Source of the DNA: Glycine soja
Taxonomy: Eukaryota; Streptophyta; Magnoliopsida; Fabales; Fabaceae
Reading direction: 5' to 3'
Assembly (NCBI RefSeq): GCF_004193775.1
Contig: NC_041018.1
Span: 35,836,466-35,900,465 of the forward strand
DNA: 64,000 bases
The position numbers and the translations under genes are program-made. The stretch's first letter is position 1, and each line of letters begins with the position of its first letter. This document shows positions 22,937 through 35,725 of the stretch, in pieces. The notes beneath the pieces are model-generated. The model had not been told where the DNA came from. It was given only the letters and a program-made list of their open reading frames with translations, and searched no databases.

Positions 22937-23635
22937 GAGTTTTTCCTAGTCGATCACTCACATAAATTTACATTCTCCCCCTTTGTTTTTGAATTTATGC
23001 TTATCTAAAAATTAAGTTGATTACTCATGTGAGTTCTTGATTTAATCCCTATTTCTCTCCCCCTTTGGCATCAACAAAAAGCCAAAGTGCGTATCAAATT
23101 TGAAGTATTCAAATACATCCATACAACATTCATGGAAAAAATATCAACCAAATCAAGAAGCAAGAAACATGAATAGATCAAATATATGTAAAAACCATAC
23201 ATAAATGACATACACAAGAATAATTAAGTTTAAAACTTCATAACCAAATAAAAGTGCATACCTCTAGTCATATATCATCAAAATAATTAAGTTTAAAACT
23301 TCATAACCATAAACACCCAAGAGCAAGTAAATATAATCATCATATTCAGTCATACAAATCAAATAATAAAAGAAATACTAAGTATTCAAATGTCATGAAA
23401 ACATAGCCAAATACAAGGCTTAAAAACAAAATATAATAATTAAACAAGAAAAGAGAGAAGCTTATAGAAATCAAACAATATAATAAATTATCCTCACATT
23501 ATATTAGAAGCATATGTGCATAAATAACAAATAAGTCATAAGTCATCAAAACATAAATCATTTGTCTAAGACTATGTGGTTTTGTGAAGATGTCTACAAG
23601 TTGGTTTTTAGTATCTACAAATTTTAAAACACAGT

Positions 23636-26600
23636 GTGGTAAATATGATTTCTTTGTTCTAAATCTTGATATGTGGTGTTCTCAGATTCAGTTAAATAGC
23701 TAATTTAATTTGAGTTATTGCAAATTTGATTTCTTTGTTCTAAATCTTGATATGTGGTGTTTATGAAAATGCCTTATGCTTTTGATTCACATTTAATCAA
23801 TTGGTAGGAATAACACTGTTACTAATGGGTGTCTGGAAACATATTGATGGGTGTTTTCATAAATGCCTTATGCTTTTGAGTCACATTTAATCCACTTTGA
23901 TAAAAGTTTCCTCCAATCATGATTATATTGTCTATTAATCTTGCATTAAGAATTTAAACCATTTTTTTAGGATGTGGTAAGAGCAAAAATGCACCTTTTT
24001 GACTATTGAATATATTTGTCATGTTCTTATTTCATTTGTCGGATCCTAGATGGTCAATCAGAGCTTCATGTGTTAGATTAGTAACTAGAATTTTGGTAGA
24101 TGTTGCTATTATCTTTAAGGTAGTTATAAATGCTTGTTTAGTTTTCATAGGCAGCATATTCATTTACACGATCTTGTCTTCTGCATCTTTTCTCATTCAG
24201 TGCCTGGTTTATTTTCTATTTTAAGTATTTAAAAAATAATCATGATTTAAATTTGAATATTCCATCTTGAGTTTGTTCTATTTTAGTGTTTATAATTATA
24301 GAGCCCAAATTCGTTGCAATTAGGGAATTGGAATAGGAATAAAGGTTATTTCTACACATTTTAGATACATATAGAAGAGACTTCAATGTTTTCTACTATG
24401 TCTATATTTCCAAAAAATATTCAACTTTTGTCTTAGGATAATGGTTTTACTAGTTATACTAAATTACTTGGCTTTTTGTAGGAATAATTTTGGCAATCAT
24501 GTTATGGGGATCTTTGATACCTTCATGGTCTTTCAGCTCCTCAGCTTCATATCTCACCGATCGAGATCACTCTTTTTATTACAATTCTGTCGTTGGTGTA
24601 ATCTACTGGCAATTAAAGTTCTATTTTGACCACATTCATGTATGTCTTGCAATTAGTGAAGCAAAACAACTAGATTGGGAATGAGAATGAGGTAGCTATG
24701 AGAATAGTGCATTGTTTGGAGCATTTGCATCAATTGACACTACCCATTGCCTAAATAAAACTCTTGTTATTTTTAACAGTTATTTGGTGCATGCTGCTTA
24801 TGGTTTATTATTTTTCTCATCAAATATTACTTTTTTGTTTGCCATTCTACTCTAAAAATTTTGGAATTATGTTGTAGGTTGGTAAGATATTGATTGTGTT
24901 AGTATTACCAATGATCAATTATGATCTAGCTACAGTCATGTTTAGCCTTCCCTATTGGGACCAATTGATAGATAAAAGTTTTGTCGAGACAATATAGCAC
25001 TTTTGAGGTTAATAATTTGCATTGTCTTAATAATTTTTTTGTTGACATATATAATCAGAGTATACTGTCTCAAGAGGGTTAACCCTTTTAATCTTAGTGC
25101 TTCATTATTTAAGGGAGATTCTACTATCTGTGATTTGGTTTCTAACTTTGAAACACATTGTACTAAGTATTTGATATTCAAATTCTTCTATAATTTCTAT
25201 AATTTTTAAGGGTGGTTAATAAGTCACCATGCTTGTGGCCTCAATTTTGAGTAATAGAGCATGATTTAGTTCTTGATTGAAGCTTGTTGCATTAGTGCAT
25301 TATTCTACTTCTAGCAAATTCCCATTGAAGTTTTTTTTTTGTGAATAATTGTGAACTGAGACATTTGAATATTTGATCCATCTTTCCAACTCCGCCTAGT
25401 GAGGAGAAAAAGGTTCTTATTTTTGTGAATAATTTTGAATTGTGATGTGGTAAGTACATGTGATTTTATCCAATCCATTGCACCTGGACCTACATATTTA
25501 TCTTGTTTCACTTGACAAGAAATCTCTATCATGGGAAAAGCTAGGTTTGCAGAATGGATTGATTTCAATCCAATCTATTGAACTTTCAATACTTTTATTT
25601 GTTGAAGGCATTTTTCGATTATTATAGAAATAATGACACTGACATTGAGTAAGTCATTCATATTTTTAAACTTGCTATCCAAGTTGACAAGTGGTAAATA
25701 TGATTATGGTAAGAAATCTTTGTTATTGCAATCTTATAATATTTTATTTAATAATATTTCTAATAGTATTAACATAAAAAGAAATAATTTGGAAAGTTCA
25801 TGTACATGCTTGAGTTTAAGTCCACTCTATTCCTTTGTCTCATGATCCATTATTATCATAGCACTCTGCCATTTTTTAACCCACAGGGAAAAGGTTTATA
25901 CCTCTGTTATTCCATTTGGCTTTAGTTTGGGAAGCTATAGTTTTCTAAATGTTGAGCATAGCTCTAGGGGTAGGGAGTTGAATCATTTTCTGGTGTAATT
26001 GTCCTACATTCCTATCTTATTGCAAGTTCAATAAGACTATTCAACTATTCATACATTTGGCTCCCATCACGAGACTTTGTATTACTCATGTTATGCACAA
26101 GGCTGTTAAAGATAATAGATATCAAATTGTTACTATAATGGGGAGGTCAATGCTCCTTCCTATACCAATTGCTTTGTTTAAATGTGCTACCTCCTACTGA
26201 AGTTTAAATGCTCCTTTGTTGATTGATATTCCTCTTGCTTCCAGAGATCAAGGTACGAAGTTTACATGTTAGAAGCTACATACAAGGATCCAGTGGTGCA
26301 TTTATTTATTCTTGCCACTGAGCAACATTGAGTATCATTTTTACCTTTCTTTTAGCCTTTAAACCAACTGATAATTTAGTATCACAACAAAGAGGTTTAT
26401 CTTTCTTTTATGTTGCCCTTTTAAATGATGGGATTAACTGCAACTTAATGTGAAGGTTTGCTATAAATTTGGTGTTATTTGGTTGAAAGTGTTGGCATGA
26501 TCGAGCCATAACATTAGTTTAAACGGTATAATAATGTCTTTTGTGTCTTCATCATTTCTCTTTTACTTACTTTATCGTTATTATTTCATGGAGATGAATT

Positions 26601-27879
26601 AAAGGAAAGAAAAATACAGGAGGTAATCGTAACATTTGCACATATTTATATTTATCTCGTAAGCCTTTTTATGTGTAAATTGAGTGTTAATGAACCCAAT
26701 ATCAAAGCCATGTTGGAATTTAGCAAGCATACTTTTATGCATTTGTTAGCATTCTAGTGATCATGTTTTATTTTTGGTTTATATATGGATTCTATACTTA
26801 ACACAATGACCGATAATACTTATTTGTTATTTTATTAGATTATTATATAACATGCTTAAAGGTATAAAATGAATCTTACACATATTCACAATCACTTAAT
26901 TTAAATCTATTAAAAATTAAGTTTTATATATTTTATATTGATTACAATTTATCGTCCAAAAATATCTATTTAATATACATCTTGCAGATTTTATATTGGT
27001 TAATAATTTAATGATATGTGTGGTTGTCATATGAATTATAGAAACATACAATATCACTGGAGATGTTTTATGCATTTCTTTTAATACCTGATGTTAATAA
27101 AGTTCAATTATTTGTCTAGTTTTTTTGCCACAATGGTTCATCTGAATTTAAGTGTATTCACCCTAATGTTTGTTAAGAGTGTGATTGGCAAACACAGATT
27201 ATTTTCTAATAATAAAATGCTCTATAAATTACCTCCAAGTTGTTTATTTGTTTTACCTATCCTGTTAGATGTGGGATATGCGTGTTGCTGGTCCAATACC
27301 TACAAGTTGTTTAGTTTATTTTATTGTTGATGATTGTACAATATTTTAAAATGATAAATTCATTTTGTTTAATATACAAAATTTTCAAGTAGTGTGTGTG
27401 GACTGAGTGGTTTCATTTCATATAGCAGATATTCAAGATTGACATGGATATGGAAGATGAGTTGGGTGATGCATTACCTCTATTTCTAGGGGAAAAAAAA
27501 GATAACAAAGTTGTTGACCCTCTTGTTAAGGAAGATGCAAGTGTGGTGCTTTAACCTGTTACTATTTGTGTGGTTGCGTTTTAACTCTATGCTGTTATAT
27601 ATTGGATATTTTAGACTAGCATAGAGTTGTTACTTTGATGGTGCCTAACCAGCCTGAAATTAGGACCCTAAGTGAACACTGGTAGGAGTGAAGTCTATCT
27701 TGACTTCATTTTTCTTTTTTCCCCTTCTCATGTTAATCTTTTTTCACCCCCTTTATCTATCTCTCAAGAACACATGACAAAGTAATTGTGCGATTTAGGG
27801 GATAATTATACTACCATTATGTCATTTTTTATTGCATGCACTTTAACTAGGTATACATTCATTTTGGTTCTTTTTTTAA
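23636..27879. other. 4.2 kb with no recognised gene
   Basis: Short open frames occur (for example plus 24006-24224, 24490-24684, 25633-25845 and 27091-27330; minus 25311-25568), but none has a motif I can name and several overlap on both strands. The frame 24490-24684 has hydrophobic stretches. A stretch at 27440-27545 reads like a short acidic coding piece (MDMEDELGDALPLFLGE) ending at a stop. These could be exons of a decayed gene; I cannot support a call. Confidence 0.4.
23645..23895. repeat. Two interlocked direct repeats
   Basis: TGATTTCTTTGTTCTAAATC plus the next ~15 bp (ending ATGTGGTGTT) occurs at about 23648 and again at 23730. AATGCCTTATGCTTTTGA and the following CACATTTAATC occur at about 23769 and 23862. 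The pairs are each about 80-95 bp apart and lie just beyond the breakpoint of the inverted copia copy. Confidence 0.8.
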
Positions 27880-28258
27880 AAAAAATTATCTACTTTCTAA
27901 GTTAGTTTTTGGGAAAACTGTCTTAGAAAGTCTACTTTTTAAGATGATTTTCACAAAACCGTCATAGAATGTACATTATTTAAGACGATTTTGTGAAAAT
28001 CATCTTAGAAAGTATACTTTCTAAGACGATTTTCTCAAGAATCGTCTTAGAATAGTCAATTTTTTTAACATTTTTAAAATATAAAACAACATTTGAAGAC
28101 GATTTATCAGAAAATCGATGTAGATTGCGAGATTCTAAGAGGATTTAAAAACCGTCGTGGAAAGTTAATACTTTTCACGATGGTGTATTCAAAGATGGCT
28201 CATTACCATTGTGGAAAGCATAAATTAATCGCCTTTGAATACCTTTTATGTAGTAGTG
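27880..28258 (-). mobile_element. Terminal fragment of a second CACTA-type family
   Basis: It ends on the plus strand in TAGTAGTG (28251-28258), that is CACTACTA on the minus strand. Inside are repeated inverted words AAGACGATTTT / AAAATCGTCTTA (27905-28150), a different subterminal motif from the AACATCGG family. No transposase and no opposite terminus are seen. TCT follows the end and would be the target duplication. Confidence 0.6.
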
Positions 28259-29369
28259 TCTAGTGCATACAGTTTCATTGAGGTCTCTTTTAGTTTGCTT
28301 CAAATGCTAATTGGTGTCTCTAGAGAATAAGAAACGAGAAGGTGTGGAATAATGTTGTTATTGGGATTTTGGTGAAAGTACCAAATCACTCAAGAAACAT
28401 AATGAATATGGTATCATCTTCACAGGAACTTGTGTAATAAATGAATAATTTTTAGTAACATAATTAGACTATAGAAATGTGGAACTAAGATTAATTAAAT
28501 TTAATTAACAACATGCATAAAATAGAGAAAGTTAAGGAAAGAAATAAAAAGGGAAATAAAGGAAAGAAATATTGATTTGAAGATTTTTGTTGAAAGTAAC
28601 TCAAATTAAATATGATTGTATAAAAATAAAGATTAAAAAGCTAGAGGATTGAGTTTTGGAATATATCAAACACTTGGCATGCACAGTAAACAAAATTTCA
28701 ATCATTGAGAAGGATCGTCGATATTCAACTTCATTGGAGTTTTGGAATTTATCAAACACTTGGCATGCACAATAAACAAAATTTCAATCATTGAGAAGGA
28801 TTGTCGATATTCAACTTCGTTGGACTTTCTTGCATGCTTTCACTACAAATTATTATTCAAATAAGTTTAAATTATCATCAACCCACAAAATATTCAATCC
28901 TTAATCCTTTAACTAAGAGAACCTAAGTCCTTTGATTCCACTATTAGTCCCTTGAATTAGTGAGACCAAGGTACATGCATTAAGAAAAAGGATTTTAACA
29001 ATGACCAATCCTTTTTACCCTATCCTTAGGCATAAAAACAATTGGTTGTCTTCTTCAATTTGCAATTCAAAAGAATTTCCAATTACAAATGAATAAATAA
29101 GATCATGCAAACATGTGATCAAGCCATATAAAAGCATTAAACATAGAAGAAAAACAATAATAACACTTTATTGAATAGAAATAAGGTAGCAATTACATGA
29201 AAGTAGGACCAATTGCATTAAACCCCAATGAAACAGAGAAGTTAGCTACACATAGTCATGGAGAAAATCTTCCAAAACCGTCAAGAATGTCTCTATCTCT
29301 TTCTCTCTCAAATGTCAAATGTCCAGGCCTTTAAACTAGGTTAGACGTTTCCTATTTAAAGCAATGGGA
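28259..29369. other. No gene seen, contains an 86-bp tandem duplication
   Basis: AT-rich with no supported reading frame. Pyrimidine-rich CTCTATCTCTTTCTCTCTC occurs near 29290. The 86-bp duplication is listed separately. Confidence 0.5.
28651..28822. repeat. 86-bp tandem duplication, two copies
   Basis: GAGTTTTGGAATATATCAAA... at 28651 repeats at 28737 as GAGTTTTGGAATTTATCAAA.... The copies differ at about five positions (for example CACAGTAAAC against CACAATAAAC). Confidence 0.93.
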
Positions 29370-29374
29370 CAATA

Positions 29375-30835
29375 TGTTGGATCAAGTGGCCTCAGAATAA
29401 TTAAGAAGAGGGGTTGAATTAATTATTCCTAAACCTTTACTGATTAAAAATTTACTCTTCTAAGGCTTTTACTATGTTGTTAAGTAACTGAAGAACATAA
29501 AAGAAACTTAATCAAAAGTAAAAGCGGGAATTAAAGTGCACAGTGGAAATTAAAAGAGTAGGGAATAAGGAGACAAACACACAAGAGTTATTATACTGGT
29601 TCGGCAACAACCCGTGCCTACATCCAGTCCCCAAGCGACCTGCGGTCCTTGAGATTTCTTTTCAACCTTGTAAAAATCCTTTTACAAGCAAAGATCTAAA
29701 AGGGATGTACCCTCCCTTGTTCTCTTTGAACAACCTAGTGGATGTACCCTCCACTAGAACTGATCCACAAGAGATGTACCCTCTCTTGTTCTCAGTCAAC
29801 AACCCAAGTAGATGTACCCTCTACTTGTACCACAAAGGATGTACCCTCCAATGTGTTAAGACAAAGTTCTCAGGCGGTTAGTCCTTTGAAACTTTGTGAA
29901 AGGGGAAACAAAAGAATTCTCAGGCGGTTAGTCCTTGGCGAATTCTTTTTGGCAAAGGGAGAAGAGAAGGAAAAAGATGAATAGCACGAGTTTTTGAATA
30001 AAGAACTTTTCTTGGAAGAGAAGGTTTTGAACAAAAACTTTTAGAAAGATGAAGAAAAGATGAAACTAGAAAGTTCTGAAAGAAATGAAAGAAGATGTTG
30101 AAAGATAGATTGGAAGATAGAATGATTGAAAGAGATGATGGATATGAATGAGATTGTTGTTATGTTTCATGCCAAGGTCACATATTTATAGTTTCTTGAT
30201 GACTCAAGTCAAAACTTGTAACTCTTGGAAATTCCTTTAAAACTAATAACTTAAAAAGATATGACTTTTGAAAGAATCTTCAGAAACAAGACACTTGAAT
30301 AAATGTGACTTTTGGAAATGAATTTTTCGAAAATAGTCACTGGTAATCGATTACCATAAAGGTGTAATCGATTACACATTAAAAGATGTGACTCTTCATT
30401 TTGAATTTTGAAAATCTTTAACATTTTAAAACCACTGGTAATTGATTACTATAATCTGGTAATCAATTACCAGAGAGTAAAACTCTTTGGTAATGATTTT
30501 ATGAAAACTTCTTGTGCTACTCAATGTTTTGAAAAAAAATTTAATACTTATCTTGATTAAGTCTTCTCTTGATTCTTGAATCTTTGAGTCTTGAATCTTG
30601 ATCTTGATTATTCTTGAATCTTGAATCTTGAATCTTGAATCTTGATTCTTGATTATTGAAATCAAATTTCCTCTTGATCTTTGAAGTGTTCATTACTCAA
30701 TCTTGAACTCATTCTTGAATGTCATCATCTTTGTTATCATGAAGTGATCATGACTTTTGAGCTTTTTGTCATCATCTTTGTTATCATCAAAACTCCTTGA
30801 ATCAATCTTGATTCATCATGAAGCTTGCTTCTACA
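29375..30835 (-). mobile_element. Solo LTR (1461 bp) of the copia-type family, CAATA target duplication
   Basis: On the plus strand it starts TGTTGGATCAAGTGGCC and ends GCTTGCTTCTACA, and is flanked by CAATA at 29370-29374 and 30836-30840. It is the same family and orientation as the LTR at 21161-22870, with GATGTACCCTC repeats at 29704-29855 and TAATCGATTA-type palindromes at 30345-30475. No primer site, polypurine tract or second LTR adjoins it, so it is a solo LTR left by recombination. The frames at 29543-29984 and 30426-30665 are within it and not genes. Confidence 0.95.
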
Positions 30836-30840
30836 CAATA

Positions 30841-31702
30841 GCCACTACAACCCAAAAGAAAACAAAACAAAAAAATGGCTAAAAATCTCACAGGTCTCGT
30901 TGCATAGGGGTACGATTGTTGTTGCACAAATGTGCATCTTTTGAAGAGATTAGAATAGCATTGCACAAGATGTGCAAATTTCTTCACAAACAATTATGGT
31001 TTTTTAAAGTGCAACATTGACACACCAAATTTCGTGGATCATAATAGTTATGATGCTAGTATGTGCATCCTTAACAGCTCAAGAGATTTTATTCTTGCAA
31101 AGATGGTTGGGCACCATGGCAAACCACCTCCTTATGAATATGAAGTTGCATATCTTAAGGAAGTGTTGAATCAACATCCCTAATTTTAATTATGAAAAAC
31201 CATTAGCAATGAAAATGTAAAGTTGATGGATTTGTGTTATAACTATCATTTCTACTCAAGTTTTTTCAAAGTTAAACATCCTTGAAACGCATATGTGCAA
31301 GCATTTTGAGGTTCTCAAAATAAACTCAAAAAGGTTATCTCAAAAATATTGTCAAGAGTAAGCCTTAAAAGATTACTCGAAGCCCATCCACATGACGAAG
31401 AATAGTTCTTCCCTTTGAGTAATTGAACTTGGAAAAGCACAAGACAAGGCCCTTACATAGAAGATATATCAAGGGCTACAAAGAACATCCAACATCAGAA
31501 TGAAGTTGCACCATAGTTTACATCAAAATGATGAAGTATGAGACTATGAGAAGTGAACTTCAAAATGGAAGTTCATAATTGTTCATCACTGAACCTTAAT
31601 GACAATGTATCGTCATCCAGATGTAGTCCCTAAAGGAAACTGACTCATCAGAAGACAGAAGTTGAAGACATCTCATTTTTCATATAAGCCAAATTCATGG
31701 AG
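30841..31702. other. Left flank of the large CACTA; probable retroelement remnant
   Basis: No intact frame is seen. A plus-strand piece near 31000-31180 reads as short coding-like segments with stops. The style of sequence (GAAGTTGAAGACATC, TCAGAAGACAGAAG) resembles that right of 52350, as expected if both are halves of one older element split by the CACTA insertion. Confidence 0.4.
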
Positions 31703-31720
31703 CATAATTAGAAAATACAC

Positions 31721-32340
31721 CTTCTACATCGGTTATTTAGGACTTTCTACATCGGTTTTTAACTGATGTTGAAAGTACCGATATTGAAAGTATTATCGTT
31801 AACATTGGTTTCACACCATCGGTTATCTGAATAACCGATGTTATATAATAATAATTACACCAAAAAAACTGTATGCATGTTGATAGTTGACATTGGTTTT
31901 TATAAAAAACCGATGTTAACGTATATATTAACATCGGTTTTGTATAAAAACCGATGTTGACTTATATATTAACATCGGTTTTCTATAAAACCGATGTTAG
32001 GTTAGAAATGTCAACATCAGTTTTTATACAAAACCGATGTTAATATATACGTTAACATCAGTTTTTATGTTAACTGTTTATAGGTTAACATCAGTTTTTA
32101 AACAAAAACTGATTTTAATCTATATGTTAACATCGGTTTTTATCAATAACCAATGTTAACATTTTTAATATTAACATTGGTTTTCTAGGAAAACCGATGT
32201 TAACTTACACAAACAACATCAGTTTTTTGAGGAATCGATGCTAAGATGTATGTTAACATCGATTTTTTCCAAAAATCAATGTTATTTGTGTAACTTAACA
32301 ACGATTTTCTAGGAAAATCGATGTTGTTTTTAGGTTTTTT
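31721..32340. repeat. CACTA subterminal repeats, transposase 3' side
   Basis: About ten or more inverted pairs of AACATCGGTTTT and AAAACCGATGTT at 40-60 bp intervals, several with one or two changes (AACATCAG, GATTTT). Denser than the array at the other end (52082-52320). Candidate binding sites for the element's TNPA-like protein. The minus-strand open frame 31737-31934 lies in this array and is not a gene. Confidence 0.9.
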
Positions 32341-32644
32341 TTAAAATAAACTTTCTGTTTTTACAAAAATCCCAAAATTTAACCTGTAAAATTGAAATCA
32401 GACCACAACATTTATCATTTGCATTCTGCTTTCAAACAGTTTTTAGCAGAAAGCTATATTAAACTATCAATTGATAACCATGAATAAATGATTTATTAAC
32501 AACTATCAATAAAAAATATTCAATGTTCAAATGACATAACAATTGGCAAAAATGTAAAGCAAGGTAGTAAACTAACTAAGTAACCTAAAATGGAATAGTT
32601 CCCTAACGCACATCCTAAGTTCCCTAACATCCTAACTTTCATTT

Positions 32645-35528
32645 CTAACTTTGAGATAAAATTTAGCCCACTGAATGCGAAGCGCCTTCAATCTCTCTGC
32701 TTCCAATGGTCTAACATCGTTAAAATACTGCATGATCAAATAAAACATAAGTCAATAATGTAATACCAATGACAAGAAAATAAAACTTGTTTGAAATAAA
32801 CAATTACCGCTTCCCAATTATTCCTGAAAGTTCCTAAGATTATCGTGGACATCTAGTGCATGACGTAATAGCCACACTCGGTGCTTCCTTTTTGTCTATT
32901 ACACTAAATACATAATGAAATTTGGATATTAATTAAACGTTAACTACAATTAGTGTACACACACATAAGCAGTATATATAAGTAGAATTTTTCTTTAAAT
33001 GACGTACCTTAACAACAATCCACCTAGCACCAGCCTTGAATTTAGACTGTGGAGTATCATCAAGTCCTTTCAAAGCACTGTTGAATACGAAGAACATTAA
33101 AATATTGATGTTTTTCAGTTATGCTAATGCAAATGTATTGAAAACAACACTGACCTGTTAATTATTCCCTTAAGGTAGTTGTCTGGTCTGTTATGCAAGG
33201 AACAAAACCAGACAACAACGTTTTCCTTAGGCAGAATAACGACCATTTGCTAGTGTCTACTTCATTGGAGACGAATATGGTTATTATAGTAGTATACATT
33301 ATTTAAATTTAGTTGTTTTGTTTGACTTACCCATTCAGGTAGGCTCCAAGGTAGACATCACGTTGTGAACTCTGCATCCAACTCTTCATGTAGCTTTTTG
33401 ATTCAAACTACGATTGCCCAGATCTCTGAATAAACTGTGGCTCGAGGAATCCATACACATCAGAATTCCCCGCTCATATACTTGTCTTAGTCAGATGCCT
33501 GTTGTTGTTAAGACAAAGTTAATTATGTATGAATTTAAAAGAAAAACTTAGGTAATTAACAATAAGCTAAATTGACTTACAGAATCCACAACTGTATGAC
33601 AGATATGTTGAGACATTGACTACCATGTGCGATTTTAGAGAGATCTTCGTACTTTATGTACAACGGGAAGTTTGGATGACACACTCCAAACATGGTAGCA
33701 TCCCAGTTAACCTGGAAAGGCTGCAAGAAAAGCTCTGGGATGGTCAATGTCATCAAATATAGCGGATCATCGACCTCAGGATCCGGCCTTTGTGGAGGTT
33801 TTGCTGGAGAAACAACTGCTTGCTGATCAAACATAGTTAAATAATTACGCTGAATAAATTAATTGAAAAAGGAAGCATATAATCAAAGTAAAATACTTGT
33901 ACTGATAAAGCCTTCATGAGATGTGTCGGCCAAGCAAGGAAGGTGTTAAGTGTCTGCCCCACTAAGGTAACCTCATCAGTGGGTACAAGAACGGGAGCTT
34001 GTGCATCTTTAACCTCCTCAACACCAACCTTCACTTGGCCAGGCAACAAAGGAATGTTGTGAACTGTTGATCCCTCATAAAGTCTTCCAAGGGCAACCAG
34101 GTGGGGCGGATTTGCTTCGATGTACAGCCCACACTTGTTTGAGTCACCCATCTTTGGATCGTTCCCTGAGGGATCAACACAACTCTCCTTTGTGCCGACA
34201 CGAGGCCCTGAAGGAGCAACCTCAGGCTCCGGAGGCAGTGCAAGTCCATGTGATTGCATGTGTGATTGAAACTGGGGCTGCATCTAGCTGAAGGATGCCA
34301 TGAGTTGTCGAGTCACTTTTTTTGTGATCGACTCCTCCAGCTGGTCCCTGATTTGTTGGGTCAGCTGTTGTAGGTCTTCAGAAGGGAGGGAGGAAGAACT
34401 ACAAGAGGTTCGTGGAGCCGATCCAAAATATTTCTTTATGGTGACACCGGCTCCAGCAGCATAGACACGGCCAGGGTGTTCTGGTCGCCCAATGGTAGCA
34501 GTTAGGACATCCTGACATCCATGGGGGATGAACGATCCCTGTGATGCTTGCTCCTCCAAAGAATCCTGTAAAAAACACATATATTTGTCCAAGGCATTCA
34601 TAGAATAAACAAAGATAGTTGCAATTCTTAATTGAAAATGACTTACGATCTTCTCAACGATTTCCTTTATTGCCTCAGACGTCATTTGCCCAATTTTCTT
34701 CGTGCGGGCCATCTTCCACTTCACGTAGCATCTGATGGGAGATGAAGGGTCAATGACGCCATCAGTGCTTCCAGACTGAGCAGCTTCCTCCAGTTTCTTT
34801 TTTGTCTTCTCTGCCATGAGCTTTTGTTCTAAATATTCATAACCCCCACGAGACAACACGTGGGGGCAGTGTTTTGCTTTTGGATGGCCTGTGCCTTTTT
34901 CAGCACATCCTACAAAAATCAAACATTAATGAAATTGATTACTACAATGAATTATAACAAGTGAATCATTTATGGAAAACAACTAAAATGACAAAGTACA
35001 TACCTCCCAAGAAAGGTTTCTCTGTGTCTCACAAAACTGGGCTCATTTATCCTTGCTAATGCCATATTTTTCACAGACAGTGTCATCCACACCATCCTGA
35101 TCGGCTGCAAGGGCCCATTTCCTGGTCAAGTCTAATTTAAACTGCCTTCACCTCTCACTAACAGTCTGAAGAATTTTCTTCTTTGTCCTACTGTTAGAAG
35201 CTTTAGGGATTTCAAATTCCTCCTGACAAATAAAAAAATTAGGTTTTATTGTAAGTAAACTATAAGTTATGCCTATTAAAGAAAATCAAAGAAGAAAACT
35301 AAGATACCTGAATATCCCTCCAAATATGTTCTTAATTTCTTATGGGGATCGTCGGCCTTGCCGGTATCAGGATCAACGTTGACCACTAGTCTCCCTGCAC
35401 CAGGTTGTCTAATGGCCAACGATCGTAGCCATGTCGCTTTGCGTGTCCACTTCATGGTAGACGGAGACGTTGATAGGTCCGCAGGGGGAGGAGGAGGAGG
35501 AGGAGGCGAGCGAGGTGGAGTAGCCATG
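32645..35528 (-). pseudogene. CACTA second gene with Ulp1-like cysteine protease domain
   Basis: Reading leftwards: a Pro-rich N-terminus (MATPPRSPPPPPPPP, from about 35526) followed by RKATWLRSLAIR; a conserved plant-transposase segment (about 35220-35040); a long piece at 34922-33837 containing YEYLEQKLMAEKTKKKLEE, VKWKMARTKK and LTQQIRDQLEESI; a segment at 33834-33577 (DDPLYLMTLTIPELFL); and a C-terminal Ulp1-type (C48) protease region at about 33520-32645. The latter shows LPKENVVVWFCSLHNRPDNY and ECGYYVMH around the expected catalytic Cys. Breaks: TAG at 34284-34286, and stops just after the catalytic His (HxQMVV, ~33250) and after YYVMH (~32865), both where the family has Trp. Several AT-rich gaps are probably introns. 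Ulp1-like ORFs are common passengers of plant CACTA elements; a role is unproven. Confidence 0.78.
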
Positions 35529-35725
35529 GTCCTGTAAATAGAAAAGCTTGAGTTAGTTAACATTATCAAAAACCACAATATAAGTTATGTAAATAAACTT
35601 ACCAAAATCAAATACATAATTAGAAAATTACATTAGGCGATGTTAATTAATTCTCCTTCATCATGATCATTACGATTAGCATGAACGTCGTCAGGTTCTT
35701 CTTCTCCGATGATGCTAGGAGTGAT

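Larger units (their letters stand above)
21161..23635 (-). mobile_element. Inverted, 5'-truncated copy of the same copia-type family
   Basis: On the minus strand this is an internal-region tail (23635 to 22884), a polypurine tract (complement of TCTCCCCCCTTTT at 22872-22884), and a full-length LTR (22870 to 21161). The internal tail matches about 19180-20119 of the plus-strand element. Homology ends at about 23635. No coding region remains. The join at 21160/21161 puts it directly against the truncated 3' LTR of the plus-strand element, by insertion into that LTR or by rearrangement. Confidence 0.85.

Noticed and set aside
31721..32340. CRISPR-like or riboswitch-like array of short palindromes
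   Set aside because: Regular inverted repeats are explained as CACTA subterminal sites adjoining a CACTA transposase; spacers are not unique inserts of fixed length.
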